Assembly: GCF_013368755.1 (NCBI RefSeq)
Contig: NC_049561.1
Coordinates: 5,394,001 to 5,458,000, forward strand
Direction of reading: 5' to 3'
DNA: 64,000 bases
Source of the DNA: Talaromyces rugulosus
Taxonomy: Eukaryota; Ascomycota; Eurotiomycetes; Eurotiales; Trichocomaceae
Numbering within the stretch: position 1 is the stretch's first letter; every line of letters starts with the position of its first letter. The position numbers were made by a program, and so were the translations under genes. The notes under the pieces were generated by a model, which worked only from the letters and a program-made list of their open reading frames with translations, did not search any database and was not told the DNA's origin. Positions 42,360 to 51,822 of the stretch are shown piece by piece.

Positions 42360-44940
42360 ATGGACCGGGACGCAAATTCACCAATACGAAATTGGTCCGA
42401 AGGTCCAGATATCCAGGTCAATTCGACGTCAATCGAATTGCCCGACATCTCTCCCCCTAGAAGCCGGGCAGCTGAGTCTTTGAGAAACATCAATATTCCA
42501 AACGGGCACACCGAAGTACATACACAGTTGAATTCCATCTCCCGGACCAGAGATTTTACCGAAAATGATCAGAACGACGACGAAGGATCGGTGAGGACGG
42601 TTTTTACACGCAGTCTCAGGACCTGGGATGTCGCAGCATTGATCATAAATAAGATGGTAGGATTGATGAAAATTTTTTAACTTAATATATATTACTAGAA
42701 TGCTGAAGCTAGGCGAATTGATAGATTGGAACGGGAATTTTCACCACACCAGGTGTGGTTTTGTCTTTGACTGGGAGCAAAACGATTAGCATAATCTTGT
42801 GGCTGGTTGGCGGTATTCATACGCTCCTTTGGTAGGTTGAGAAGTATTCATCAAGACTTTCCTTATCTTGATAACTAAAATTATTGCGTAGTCTTACGGT
42901 ATACTTGGAATTTGGCGTTGCCCTTCCTCACACTGGAGGAGAATTAATATACGTTAGTCCTTGCCCATTACCGATGTCACAACCGAGCGAGTGAGAACTG
43001 AAACTATATACCACAACAGCTGGATGAGATGTACTATAAGCCAGCGCTACTAGCCACTGTCCTTTTCTCCGGATTTTTTATCTGTTTTGGAACCTCGGCA
43101 TCGAATTCGATAGCCTTTGCACGGTATGTGATGCTCGCTGCCGAACCTGGAGTGCAAAATGAGAGCAACCTGGACGCAAGATTGGTTGGATTTATTGCGA
43201 TTACGATCAACTTGGTTTGCTGTCTGCTTCTTTACTTCTCAAGCAGGTTAGCTCTTGCCCTAAACCGCATAACTGCCACCTACAAAATCGTCCTATTGCT
43301 AGTTGTCTTCATTATGGGGCTAGTAGCAAGCAGAGAACAAGATTCCGGCACCCATGATTTTGAGAATACTTATAGTTCAGGCTCAACAAAAACTCTCTCT
43401 GCCCTTGTCTACATATTGTTCGCATACCAAGGATGGGAGAATGCCAATTATGTACGTTTGTTTGAGGCGGATATGAGAATAGTCGGCTCCACCCCGAGCA
43501 TAATATGCTAATACAGTGATTTAGGTCGCAGGTGAAATAGTGGCACCGAAACGAACACTTCGCAATGGTGCCGGCCTGGCGGTGTTCATAGTCACAAGTT
43601 TATATATTTTAGTGACTTTAGGTCTTGTAAGTTTTTTCCTTCCAACACATTTAATCATAGCAGCCAACTCTGACTTTATACTTCCATGTTGCAGTACCTC
43701 GCCTGTAGTTATAAGGTTGCGTCAGATGATACAGCCAGTCTCGGCCTCACCATTTACATGACAGAAAGAGTGAGCAATAGGAAACCATCTTTCTCTATAT
43801 CCTTCATCTTACAGCTAATCTCAAATGAAAAGGTATCTGGAGGTAGCCTAGCTATCAAAATTGCTATTGCACTTTCCGCGTTCGGCAACATGATTGCTGT
43901 TGCATTCACATCGTCAAAAGGTTTGATCTCATACGCTGTCCAACTTCTTCGGATTCTGGATTTATGTGTTATGGTGCTAATTGGTGTGCGAATGCAGTGA
44001 AGCAAGCTATAGCAGCGAAGAGAATCATTCCATTCTATCGATCCATCGCCAAGAATGATAAACATTTCGAAACACCTGCTGGTGCTTTGGTCCTGCATTC
44101 CATATTCACAACGGTGATGATCATTGTAACGGTTGCCGTCCGTCCGAGTCCGGACGTTTACAATCTTGTACTTGCTATCTTCACATATGGACATGTAATT
44201 GTTATAAGTAAGTTGCTCGGCGTACAGTGAATAATCTAATGTTACTACGTCAAACATGGCGAGGTCGCCTTTTTATCTTTACTAGTCGAAATCTTTACTA
44301 ACTCAATCTAGCATTGGTCGGAGCCAGCGCATTCTGGATTGAAAAGCGACTAGGTAATAGACCACAAGGTTGGAAGCCGGGGTACATCAAAAGTTCTTTT
44401 ATCCGTCGGACCCTCGCTACCCTTTTTATTGGCATGAACATGTTGATTTTAGTTGAAGGTGGGCGACTAACTGCAGACGGTGAGATTCCCCGATATTGGT
44501 GGCCTGCTATATTTGCCATCATCGTCGCTGGATCCTTTGTTTATTGGGGCGCATTTCGAATTTTGATGTTACGGAATCCATTTGGTGCTCGGAGATCAAA
44601 ACATGAAAACAGAAACCGCAGCAGGACAGTTGATTCTGGAGAGCAACGGCCGGAAGAAACAGTCGGCCAGGCCCTTTTCGGGGTTAATATCAAGATTCTC
44701 AACGAAGATAGCCCAGGGTATTACCAAGACGACATTGAGTACTCCCCTAATGACTTTAAGGATGGATCAAGATGGAGAATTTTATATACGGTAAGCTTGA
44801 AGCCCCAAGCCTACATGTGACGTTCCCGCAATGGCTGATGTTGCTCTCTCTCCATGTGATAGATCGATGGAGATGGATTGTACGCTAAAGTTGGTCACTT
44901 GTTGAAGAATATTGGTAGTTTTCTGGCAAATTATCTTTGA
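42360..44940 (+). CDS. MUP1-like amino-acid permease (APC superfamily)
   Basis: Ten exons (42360-42656, 42725-42831, 42892-42952, 43020-43451, 43525-43626, 43695-43769, 43833-43920, 43998-44207, 44312-44790, 44863-44940), 642 residues. The first ~90 residues are cytosolic (SIELPDISPPRSR). Transport core starts IGTGIFTTPGVV, the substrate-binding TM1 motif, then VYLEFGVALPHTGGE and YQGWENANY, like yeast methionine permease Mup1. About twelve hydrophobic segments follow. The tail of ~120 residues is polar. Imports neutral amino acids, perhaps methionine; specificity is an inference. Exon 7 uses AAAAG as acceptor, with a CTTACAG nearby as alternative. Confidence 0.87.
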
Positions 44941-45233
44941 GTATTTCGGGATCAAAATGTTCCTCGGCCCTTCTCTTATCCTGTCTCTAGATTGATTTTA
45001 TATGGGCATAAGGGGTTTTGTGGATGACTTAGTTAGCTTAATATTCTATCTATGCGGGCTTCTTTCGGAAATTTCTGGCTCGTAACTGTCAGCTGGTAAA
45101 TTATATAGTACATATATCTCGACCTAAAAGCCAATACTGGACTTAAATACTGCTGCATACATAGCTGGACCTCGACTCTAAAACCCCAAGAAACCTTCCT
45201 GTCATGTGTTCTAAAGCCATGTTTCCATTAACT
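44941..45233. other. Intergenic
   Basis: 3' flanks of the permease and the epimerase relic. Nothing seen. Confidence 0.4.
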
Positions 45234-45564
45234 CTATCCAACTAAATTGTCCAAAAAAATGATATGAGCACGTCCTTTGCTCTCTTCGAGAGTAGGATAT
45301 TGCTCAAGTCCTCGAGTTCGTCTTTGGGGGGTTAACAGGTTTTCATTAGATGGTGGAAGCTCTCGTAAAATGCCGATAATAGCTTTCCATGTGAATGGAT
45401 GAGCTACTCCAAAGAGACGCTCAGATTGGAAATTTGGGCCGAGCAGCGTAATTGTATGCATCCGTGCGAGGTTTTTGACGTCTAAGTAATGCTCTATTTC
45501 CATAGGCACCTGTGACAAGGACGCGCTCGCCAGGTTTGATAGCTTTCGGTCTATCGGTCGACAT
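45234..45564 (-). pseudogene. NAD-dependent epimerase/reductase relic, internally deleted
   Basis: The ATG at 45564 starts MSTDRPKAIKPGERVLVTGA, the Rossmann first strand of an extended SDR (ketoreductase/epimerase type). At ~45510 the frame must shift and the sequence jumps to YLDVKNLARMHTITLL, which in this family is about 150-170 residues downstream, then SERLFGVAHPFTWKAII and a near-normal C-terminus. The catalytic YxxxK region and most of the NAD fold are gone. A splice cannot explain it, because only ~20 nt lie between the two blocks. Confidence 0.7.
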
Positions 45565-46082
45565 ATTCTCGTAGAGATGAGAGAGCTTGGCGAGAGATCC
45601 TCCTACCAACCCCACTATTGGAAATGGTAAGTTTATATGTTATGAGCACTTGGTCTATATGCTTTACAAAAGCGATTTAGTCAGCCGTGTTTACGTGCCC
45701 GTGTTCAATGTTATGCCCGATTGGGGATGAAACAGGGGATTTCTTTCTCCACTGGTGCTCGTACAAGATCTATACTATTTTCTATAGAGAAATTCACTCC
45801 ATAGTGTCAATCACAATTTCTAATCAACCAGCCCTAAGTTGGATGCGTATTTCGGGGATAGTCTCGGGCATCGAGGGTTGCTGTTCGCCGTGATTGGTTC
45901 GTATTCCCCGTCATTATTGCCAAAACGGGATTGAGGCTAGGGTTATTTAACTTATAACGAGTTGTCATTCCCTTCAGTTTGTGACATAGAATTCGTCTAA
46001 TATTTCTAATTAGTGAGACGAGAAATAGCTGCGAGCTTCGTGGAAATTACAAAATTCATTTTTATCACCAGATTGTGTAGTC
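45565..46082. other. Intergenic between epimerase relic and next gene
   Basis: AT-rich; a reading stretch at 45687-45893 has no family features. No regulatory site recognised. Confidence 0.45.
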
Positions 46083-46601
46083 ATGGAGACCGAAAAACAC
46101 TCAGCTCTCGCACAGCCGATTCCGATTATCTTATGTGGAAAGTCCTTGGAAAATGGGGCAATGGTCGCGCAGTTTCTCAAGTCCGAATTTGAAGGTGAGC
46201 TGCATTCGCCATTTCTAGAGAATAGCATTGACGTTTGCTTGAGGGTAGTTATTCATTTCGTCTCATCATTTGAGCAAGCAAAAGCCGAGTTTGCGGAACT
46301 CATCGCTGGCCGGGCGCCTAAATTATCCATTTCTGAAAATATTGGTACCCAAAACTACAGCAAACTACCGCTCGCCATTGTATTTGGGCGAGCGTATGAT
46401 CCGGATGATGTGACGGAACTCAACCGAATATTTCGTGGAACAGGTAGCGCCCCGTTGGCGTGGATTGCTGGAAACCGTGACGTTAGACCCCCGGCGCAAC
46501 TGGGACCAGGATATGCTGAAAAGGCGGCAGAAAATACGAAGCGGGCATTTGAAAGATGGAAAGACTCGGGTTCAATCAGTGAAGATATTGTCTATTATTG
46601 A
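46083..46601 (+). CDS. Small fungal conserved hypothetical, 154 aa
   Basis: Two exons (46083-46194, 46249-46601) joined at E|VIHFVSS, 154 residues. It starts with a beta-strand like IPIILCGKS and has a middle motif NYSKLPLAIVFGRAYD, then PAQLGPGYAEKAAE. The layout suggests a small Rossmann-like fold. Similar small proteins occur in many Eurotiales, from memory, without a known function. No signal peptide. It faces the Zn2Cys6 gene tail to tail, 126 bp apart. Confidence 0.7.
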   Translation: METEKHSALAQPIPIILCGKSLENGAMVAQFLKSEFEGELHSPFLENSIDVCLRVVIHFVSSFEQAKAEFAELIAGRAPKLSISENIGTQNYSKLPLAIVFGRAYDPDDVTELNRIFRGTGSAPLAWIAGNRDVRPPAQLGPGYAEKAAENTKRAFERWKDSGSISEDIVYY

Positions 46602-46727
46602 CGGTATTGTTGCTTGTTTATAGATCAAGTATATAAGATTTGTCAGTATTTTTAAATTTTGAATAAGAATAATTATCATTAGTAAGCAATTAACTATCTC
46701 TGAGAGTGGTCAGTTCAATATTCTCTT

Positions 46728-47894
46728 CTACTTAGTTTGCTTGACTGTCTGGATCACGTCCTGTAGCTCTTCTATAAGCTGTGGAATGCCGGCAAGTGAC
46801 CATTGCACGGTTCGCTGAACGGCCTCATCTGCATTTTTCTCTATGTTCCTTCTATCCACATTCATGAACTCATGAATTGCGTGTTCCGTCCTGTGTAGCT
46901 CGCGAAGCAAAAGGGCACGCCGCAAGTTAGCCTCGTCCTCGGCATCTAAACTGAGCATTCCGATCTGTATTGTCGTCGGATGAACACTAAACTTGTCCAC
47001 AGTTGGTGCTTCTTTTGAAGAAGACCTTGTTATTATATTAATATCACTGTTTTGGGTACTATCGTCGCTTTCTGTACCCCCTCCCAACGTGGGACGTTTC
47101 TCTATCGCCGCTATACGGTACCAGAATAACATCTTGGACAGTATTGACACGTATATGAGAATTAAGTGAGGACACTGTGCGCAAGAACACTTCATAAGTT
47201 TGCTCCAACTGTTGAGAGCAGCTTTATTAATAGAAAGCACGCGGTCGAAGCTTGGTGTGAGATCCAGGTCTGCATAAGCGTGTGCCGGGTCCGTGGAGCA
47301 GGACATCAGCCCTTGGCGCATTTCCCCGTGCTGCATTGAACTAAGAATGGAAATGGCTCGGGCCTCACAGTCGTGTGTGATTCTAGTGTCTGATATAGGA
47401 TCCAACCCGTCCATCAATTCTGATCTTCTTGGCGTAGTATTGCGATGAGTTGATGCCTGAATAGGGGGACTGGTGGTAGTTGGCGCCAAATCCATGACAT
47501 CCCAGTTGGTGAAACCACTGATGTCAATATTGGCATTAAATACATCACTGGATGGCCACGAGAGCGGTAAATTTGCTGTTTCATGTTGCTGATCATAGTT
47601 CAACATGGACTCCCAGGATGTGTCCCTTGGCAGTTGTGTTGGTATTTCTGCTAGCACAGCCTCGCTAGGTAAAATTGGAACCGGCGCGGAAACTTTTAAT
47701 TTCGATTTAGATACCCCTCTTCTGCGCCATGACTGTCTTCCATGTTTGCGGGACTCGCTATAGGAACATCTCAATCCGACTAGGGCACACCGGTCACACG
47801 CCGGATGTTTCTTGTCACACCTGACTTTGGCTGTGGAGCAGGGATCGCATGCTGTACGGAGGCGCATAGTCTGTTGTGGCCTAACTTGAACCAT
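46728..47894 (-). CDS. Zn2Cys6 transcription factor, AflR-like
   Basis: Single exon, 388 residues from the ATG at 47894. The binuclear zinc cluster is CDPCSTAKVRCDKKHPACDRC, spaced C-x2-C-x6-C-x6-C-x2-C-x6-C at residues ~14-43, followed by a basic linker (RKHGRQSWRRRG). The C-terminal half, with KCSCAQCPHL followed by a hydrophobic helix and RIAAIEK, resembles the AflR regulatory domain of polyketide-cluster activators. No polyketide synthase is in the window, so it may serve a cluster elsewhere, a lost one, or the neighbouring permease. It is not AmyR, which is larger. Confidence 0.85.
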   Translation of the reverse strand: MVQVRPQQTMRLRTACDPCSTAKVRCDKKHPACDRCALVGLRCSYSESRKHGRQSWRRRGVSKSKLKVSAPVPILPSEAVLAEIPTQLPRDTSWESMLNYDQQHETANLPLSWPSSDVFNANIDISGFTNWDVMDLAPTTTSPPIQASTHRNTTPRRSELMDGLDPISDTRITHDCEARAISILSSMQHGEMRQGLMSCSTDPAHAYADLDLTPSFDRVLSINKAALNSWSKLMKCSCAQCPHLILIYVSILSKMLFWYRIAAIEKRPTLGGGTESDDSTQNSDINIITRSSSKEAPTVDKFSVHPTTIQIGMLSLDAEDEANLRRALLLRELHRTEHAIHEFMNVDRRNIEKNADEAVQRTVQWSLAGIPQLIEELQDVIQTVKQTK

Positions 47895-48354
47895 CTTCAC
47901 TTACTGAACAGCTAAAATTAAGTGACTACGTAGTTGTTGATTTTCGTGCAAAGGAGCGTCGTCCGGCTTACATAACAAGGTCCGGCTTTTTCGGACATAA
48001 CTTGATTCTCCGGGGTTACTGTCATCTTTGAAGAAGGAAAATTTTAATATATGTACGTATGGTGATCAACTAATAGAACTGTCATATTCGTGTGCTGAAG
48101 TCACTCGATTAGGGTTAGAACGACCAACATTTGAACATGATAGCGATAGCACTGAGGATACTTAGCAAAGCCAACTTGCAGTGATATACAATGATAAATA
48201 ACCAGTTAATTGAGGAATGGGTACATAAGGACGCTCATTACCATGTACTTGGTCAATCGTGTTTTGTTCAGATTCAAACTGTAATTCTATACAAGGGTAT
48301 CACGGTATCACTATCATTAGGCATAAAATAATCATCAAATAGTTCCGAAAAAGA
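47895..48354. other. Upstream region of the Zn2Cys6 gene
   Basis: 460 bp. Contains CCGGCTT.. and ..CCGGCTTTTTCGG at ~47965-47997, a loosely repeated CCGGCTT that could be a binding site for a zinc-cluster factor (weak inference). Otherwise nothing. Confidence 0.35.
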
Positions 48355-48837
48355 CTAATACTCCTGCCAAATATCCTCCACATATGCCTCTGTCAGTCTC
48401 GTATCTTTCCCATATTTCTCCTGCCACTGCACAAACCCACCCTCCAGGACGTATATTTCTTGCTTCTTACTCTCTTCCACCCCCAGAGTACGTTCACGCT
48501 CGCGCGCGTATCCCAGGGCTGCAGACGGGCCTCTTTGCTGGCTGAGCGCGCAGTGAAAGACGACTTTTTCTTTTTTCTTGAGGGTGCGAATGAGTTCGGG
48601 CATGCGGTATTCGAGTGATGAACTGGGGACCCACGTTGACGTGTGGATGTGGCCGCCAATATGGTCTGTAATAGCGGTTAGAGCGATACTTCAAAGGATT
48701 GGAAACAAGGGGAAATTTTTTTTACCAGAGTCTCGGACGTCAATGATGGCGAGGTTGCTTGTGCTTGACGAGAGGAGCAAGGACGAGAGAACGTCGCGGG
48801 TCATGCGGGGAAGAGATGCGATTGTGATGGAGGACAT
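48355..48837 (-). CDS. Cdc25/rhodanese-like phosphatase or arsenate reductase
   Basis: Two exons (48837-48726, 48665-48355), 140 residues. The rhodanese fold has the active-site loop HCALSQQRGP (Cys-x5-Arg), as in Acr2 arsenate reductase, Ych1 and Cdc25 phosphatases. The N-terminus has LAIIDVRDS and after splicing DHIGGHI, the CH2A motif. The C-terminus has VYVLEGG-like IYVLEGGFVQW. Likely cytosolic phosphatase or arsenate reductase; the two cannot be separated here. The intron begins GTAAAA with a long A-run. Confidence 0.88.
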
Positions 48838-49419
48838 TATTGCAAATTGAGCTCTGGGCAGTGGGAACAATGCAAATAGTTTGTCGCGGTGGATGATATT
48901 ATGTTCAATAACAGCCTGTAAATTCTTCCGATGTAGATTCATTCGGGTGTCGAAGTTCTGCTTGTCCTTCATTCAATTTGTCAATAGTGGAGCCCATCGT
49001 ACCTGCTTATTATTGGCCATTGGTATCCATGAGGTGGGTCTTACTCTATTAACCTGTTAGTATACGTAATTTTTCTAAAATTATTTAGAATATAGATAAT
49101 TATTTAATTAAATTAAATTACATGTACTATATACATTAAAAATATATACTTTGTTATGAAAAATTAATTACTTCAGAGGTGATATATCTTTAAATTTACT
49201 TTTTCATCATTTAAATGTTGCAGTTAAATAAACTATGAAATAATTTTTAAATGTTATTTAAATACAGGAAGTGAATGCGGACAGCAGTGAAATATATACA
49301 ATTCCCTCTCTGATATTACCTTGTGGCCTGCAAATATCGTGACATAGGATGTACAGTGAAAGGCACCAAAGTTCAGTATTCAGCTATATCATCCAATTGG
49401 GAGAGAAATACCGCTCCGT
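48838..49419. other. Intergenic with AT-rich block at ~49070-49270
   Basis: The central 200 bp is almost only A and T (TTAATTAAATTAAATTA-like). It may be a heavily decayed repeat or simply spacer. No gene. Confidence 0.5.
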
Positions 49420-50586
49420 TTACTCCCATTCAACATAAGCCAAAGGAGTGTAATATCCAGCGGTAGTGCTAACAGTCCATGACAAATAGATGGCATTCTC
49501 ATTCGGATCGCTAATCAGGCCAGGGTGCGCCTGGAACGTGTACGGCAATCCGTTAGTCTCAACCGTATAGAAGTTGACGGGTTCAGCCCAAGGTCCCTCA
49601 GGAGCAGGAGCTGTCGTGACGTAGAAATAGCCACCAATTGTGTTGCTTTTCTGTCCGATCCACACGTACAGATCCCAAATGGACGAGTAGTAGTATGTGC
49701 CCTGGCCGCCAGCACTTGCATTTGGAATATTGACACCCGTGTCATTGACACCGGGAATAGTGGTCGTCCATGCATCATTCACATAATATTGATACGCGGT
49801 GAGGTTGCTGACTTGACCAGAAGGTACCTGGGCAAGGCCGACGGTGCCATTGGCATTCTGTCCGTACAGATATACAGTGCCATTCACAAGCAGATTACCA
49901 TATGTACCGTATGGAATCTGATCCGATGTCCAGAAGGTCTCCTCAACCAGTACGACGCTAGGGAGCTGATTGGGATTCGAAGAGCCAGTCGGCCCGTCAT
50001 AATTAACCTGGTACAAGGCCGTCGGAGGGTCGGGATTCAGTAATGCCAGACTAGAGGTGATGTGAGACTGTGTAATCCACGTCCAAGCAGATACAGATCC
50101 ACTAGAAGGGTCCCCAAATGTCATCAGTGGAGGAACGTTTGGCCAGAGAGCCCATCGGGTTTTGTCCGAGCACCCGCCAGCGGAGTTATCGCTACATTCA
50201 TCCTGGGGAATGGGGAAAAATGGTGTTTCATTATTGTCCCCATAGCAAAGAAGACCAGTCTCTTCACCATGACTGCTCTGAATCCCGCTTTGAATGAGCG
50301 GAGTGCCGTCGCTGTTGAAATCAGTCCATGAGGCCGAGCTTGAGTAGACCGGAAAAATCGGGGCTCCATTCGAGCCGTATGGTTGCGAGTCACGACATGT
50401 CCACAGCACGCGACTGCCAAATCTGGTTGATCCACACGAGTCGCGACAGATAGTCGGATCAGTTACATTGCCTAAGATCTGCGGTGTCCCGGAGACCTTT
50501 GGAATGAAAGAGTCGGCTTTCGCCCAGTTACCAGCCAACACTGTCGATAGGGACAGGGCCAAGTAGGAAGAGCGCGTGAGGGCCAT
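49420..50586 (-). CDS. Secreted beta-propeller-like protein, DUF4185-like
   Basis: Single exon, 388 residues, ATG at 50586. A signal peptide (MALTRSSYLALSLSTVLAG) is followed by DPTICRDSCGSTRFGSRVLWTCRDSQPY (in parts), many aromatic/Gly/Ser turns, at least six NxS/T sites and FQAHPGLI and IYLSWTVST near the end. This blade-like pattern recalls five-bladed glycosidase-like folds (DUF4185, GH43-like). No catalytic triad can be assigned. It is secreted and divergent from the GH106-like enzyme, so a role in extracellular polysaccharide use is a reasonable inference only. Confidence 0.65.
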   Translation of the reverse strand: MALTRSSYLALSLSTVLAGNWAKADSFIPKVSGTPQILGNVTDPTICRDSCGSTRFGSRVLWTCRDSQPYGSNGAPIFPVYSSSASWTDFNSDGTPLIQSGIQSSHGEETGLLCYGDNNETPFFPIPQDECSDNSAGGCSDKTRWALWPNVPPLMTFGDPSSGSVSAWTWITQSHITSSLALLNPDPPTALYQVNYDGPTGSSNPNQLPSVVLVEETFWTSDQIPYGTYGNLLVNGTVYLYGQNANGTVGLAQVPSGQVSNLTAYQYYVNDAWTTTIPGVNDTGVNIPNASAGGQGTYYYSSIWDLYVWIGQKSNTIGGYFYVTTAPAPEGPWAEPVNFYTVETNGLPYTFQAHPGLISDPNENAIYLSWTVSTTAGYYTPLAYVEWE

Positions 50587-51822
50587 CGTTTTCTCCCGTA
50601 AAAGTCCGTCTACTTATTAGAGCAGAGGCCGGATGAGGATAGGTGGGAAAGCAAGGGGTAATTGAAATGCGTCGCAGAACATGGGTTTTCCCTTCGGAGC
50701 CATACCTGTAGGTTTTATACGCAAATGGGGATTTCACGCGATGTCGATTCGAGTGCCCCATAAACGCTAATTACTAGCATTGCGTGGCGCATCGACGTCG
50801 TAGAAGTTAGGTGGCATCGCGTGGGGGCTTCGATTTGTTTGGTCCGTAAAAGCTTGACAATCCTTCGCTCGCGAATGGAAATCTTCTTTGGGTAATAAGG
50901 GTATTAGAGTACGAAATAGCTGAAGCAATTTCTCATTATTAGTATCTCTTGGTGGTTCGTCGAGTTCTGTTTTCGTCCGTTCGAGGACATTGTCAACAAG
51001 AGGCTCAAAGGACAAGCCGACGATGCTTCCATTGGAGTAGTGAAGAAGCTACTGACAGCTAACAAGAGAGAATCCCAACCGTCCAACATTGCACTCTTCA
51101 TCCTCCTTCTGTCGACTGCGAACTAGAACCCTTTGCCCATTTCCCACGAGGTCAATAGGGGCTTTTATCACATGGTCCCAAGAGCCACCGTGGCACCGTC
51201 CCGGGCACTGCCGGAAACCTCCAGGGTGACTTGTAGGTACCTTATAAACTATGTAGTTACCGAAAAAAGGGGCTGTCCCGCGCGCTGCTGTAAGCTTATT
51301 GCCATTGTGGGGTTGCTGACACGGCTATACTATTTAAAGAATGTCTATACATAGAGCGGATGACTTTTCCCGCGTGTCGACCATACCTAATAAAGCGATC
51401 CTTGAGACTTCAAGTTACATAGGCCCCCCGCAGTTTTCAGGGCGAGTACAGAACAGAGGAATCCAGTCGTCAGTAACCCATCAATATTACTTCCTAGTTT
51501 GTTCGAGATGGCTGGTTACTGTGGTGGTTAGTACTATTCTGGTAGCGAGCTAAGAAGATCGTCAGGACGAGTCTGGTCAATGCTTCTCGGGATATTTCCA
51601 ACCGAGATGAACCTTGTGCTTGTAACTCCCACACCGTTAAGTTGGATAATAACACTATTATTATTTAACCAGTGGATTTCTCAGTTCGGCTGTGCTCATA
51701 TGGAGACAAGTTTAACCTAGGTGAAAAGTAGCGTTTATATCCAATATTGTCAACAACATCGTCAGTGTTTTGCCGGATTTACTAGGTCTCTGTTGGGCAT
51801 TAGTTGAGTTTATCAAGTCAGA
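50587..51822. promoter_or_regulatory. 1.2-kb divergent region, secreted protein / GH106-like
   Basis: Contains two CGGN8AGG matches (50630-50643 and 51212-51225) to the AmyR/zinc-cluster pattern. About one is expected by chance in this length, so they are weak. An 82-codon open stretch, 50767-51015 on the minus strand, is listed separately. Confidence 0.4.
50767..51015 (-). pseudogene. Possible 3' fragment of a lost gene
   Basis: An open stretch of 82 codons (from a non-ATG codon; upstream frame has a stop a few codons earlier) with protein-like composition: SFEPLVDNVLERTKTELDEP, LLQLFRTLIPLLPKEDF. It ends at TAG 50767-50769. It could be the C-terminus of a decayed regulatory or signalling gene. 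I do not recognise the family, and coding status is unsure. Confidence 0.25.

Noticed and set aside
46728..47894. Zn2Cys6 gene as the local starch regulator AmyR
   Set aside because: Too short (388 residues) and its C-terminal half looks AflR-like, not AmyR-like.
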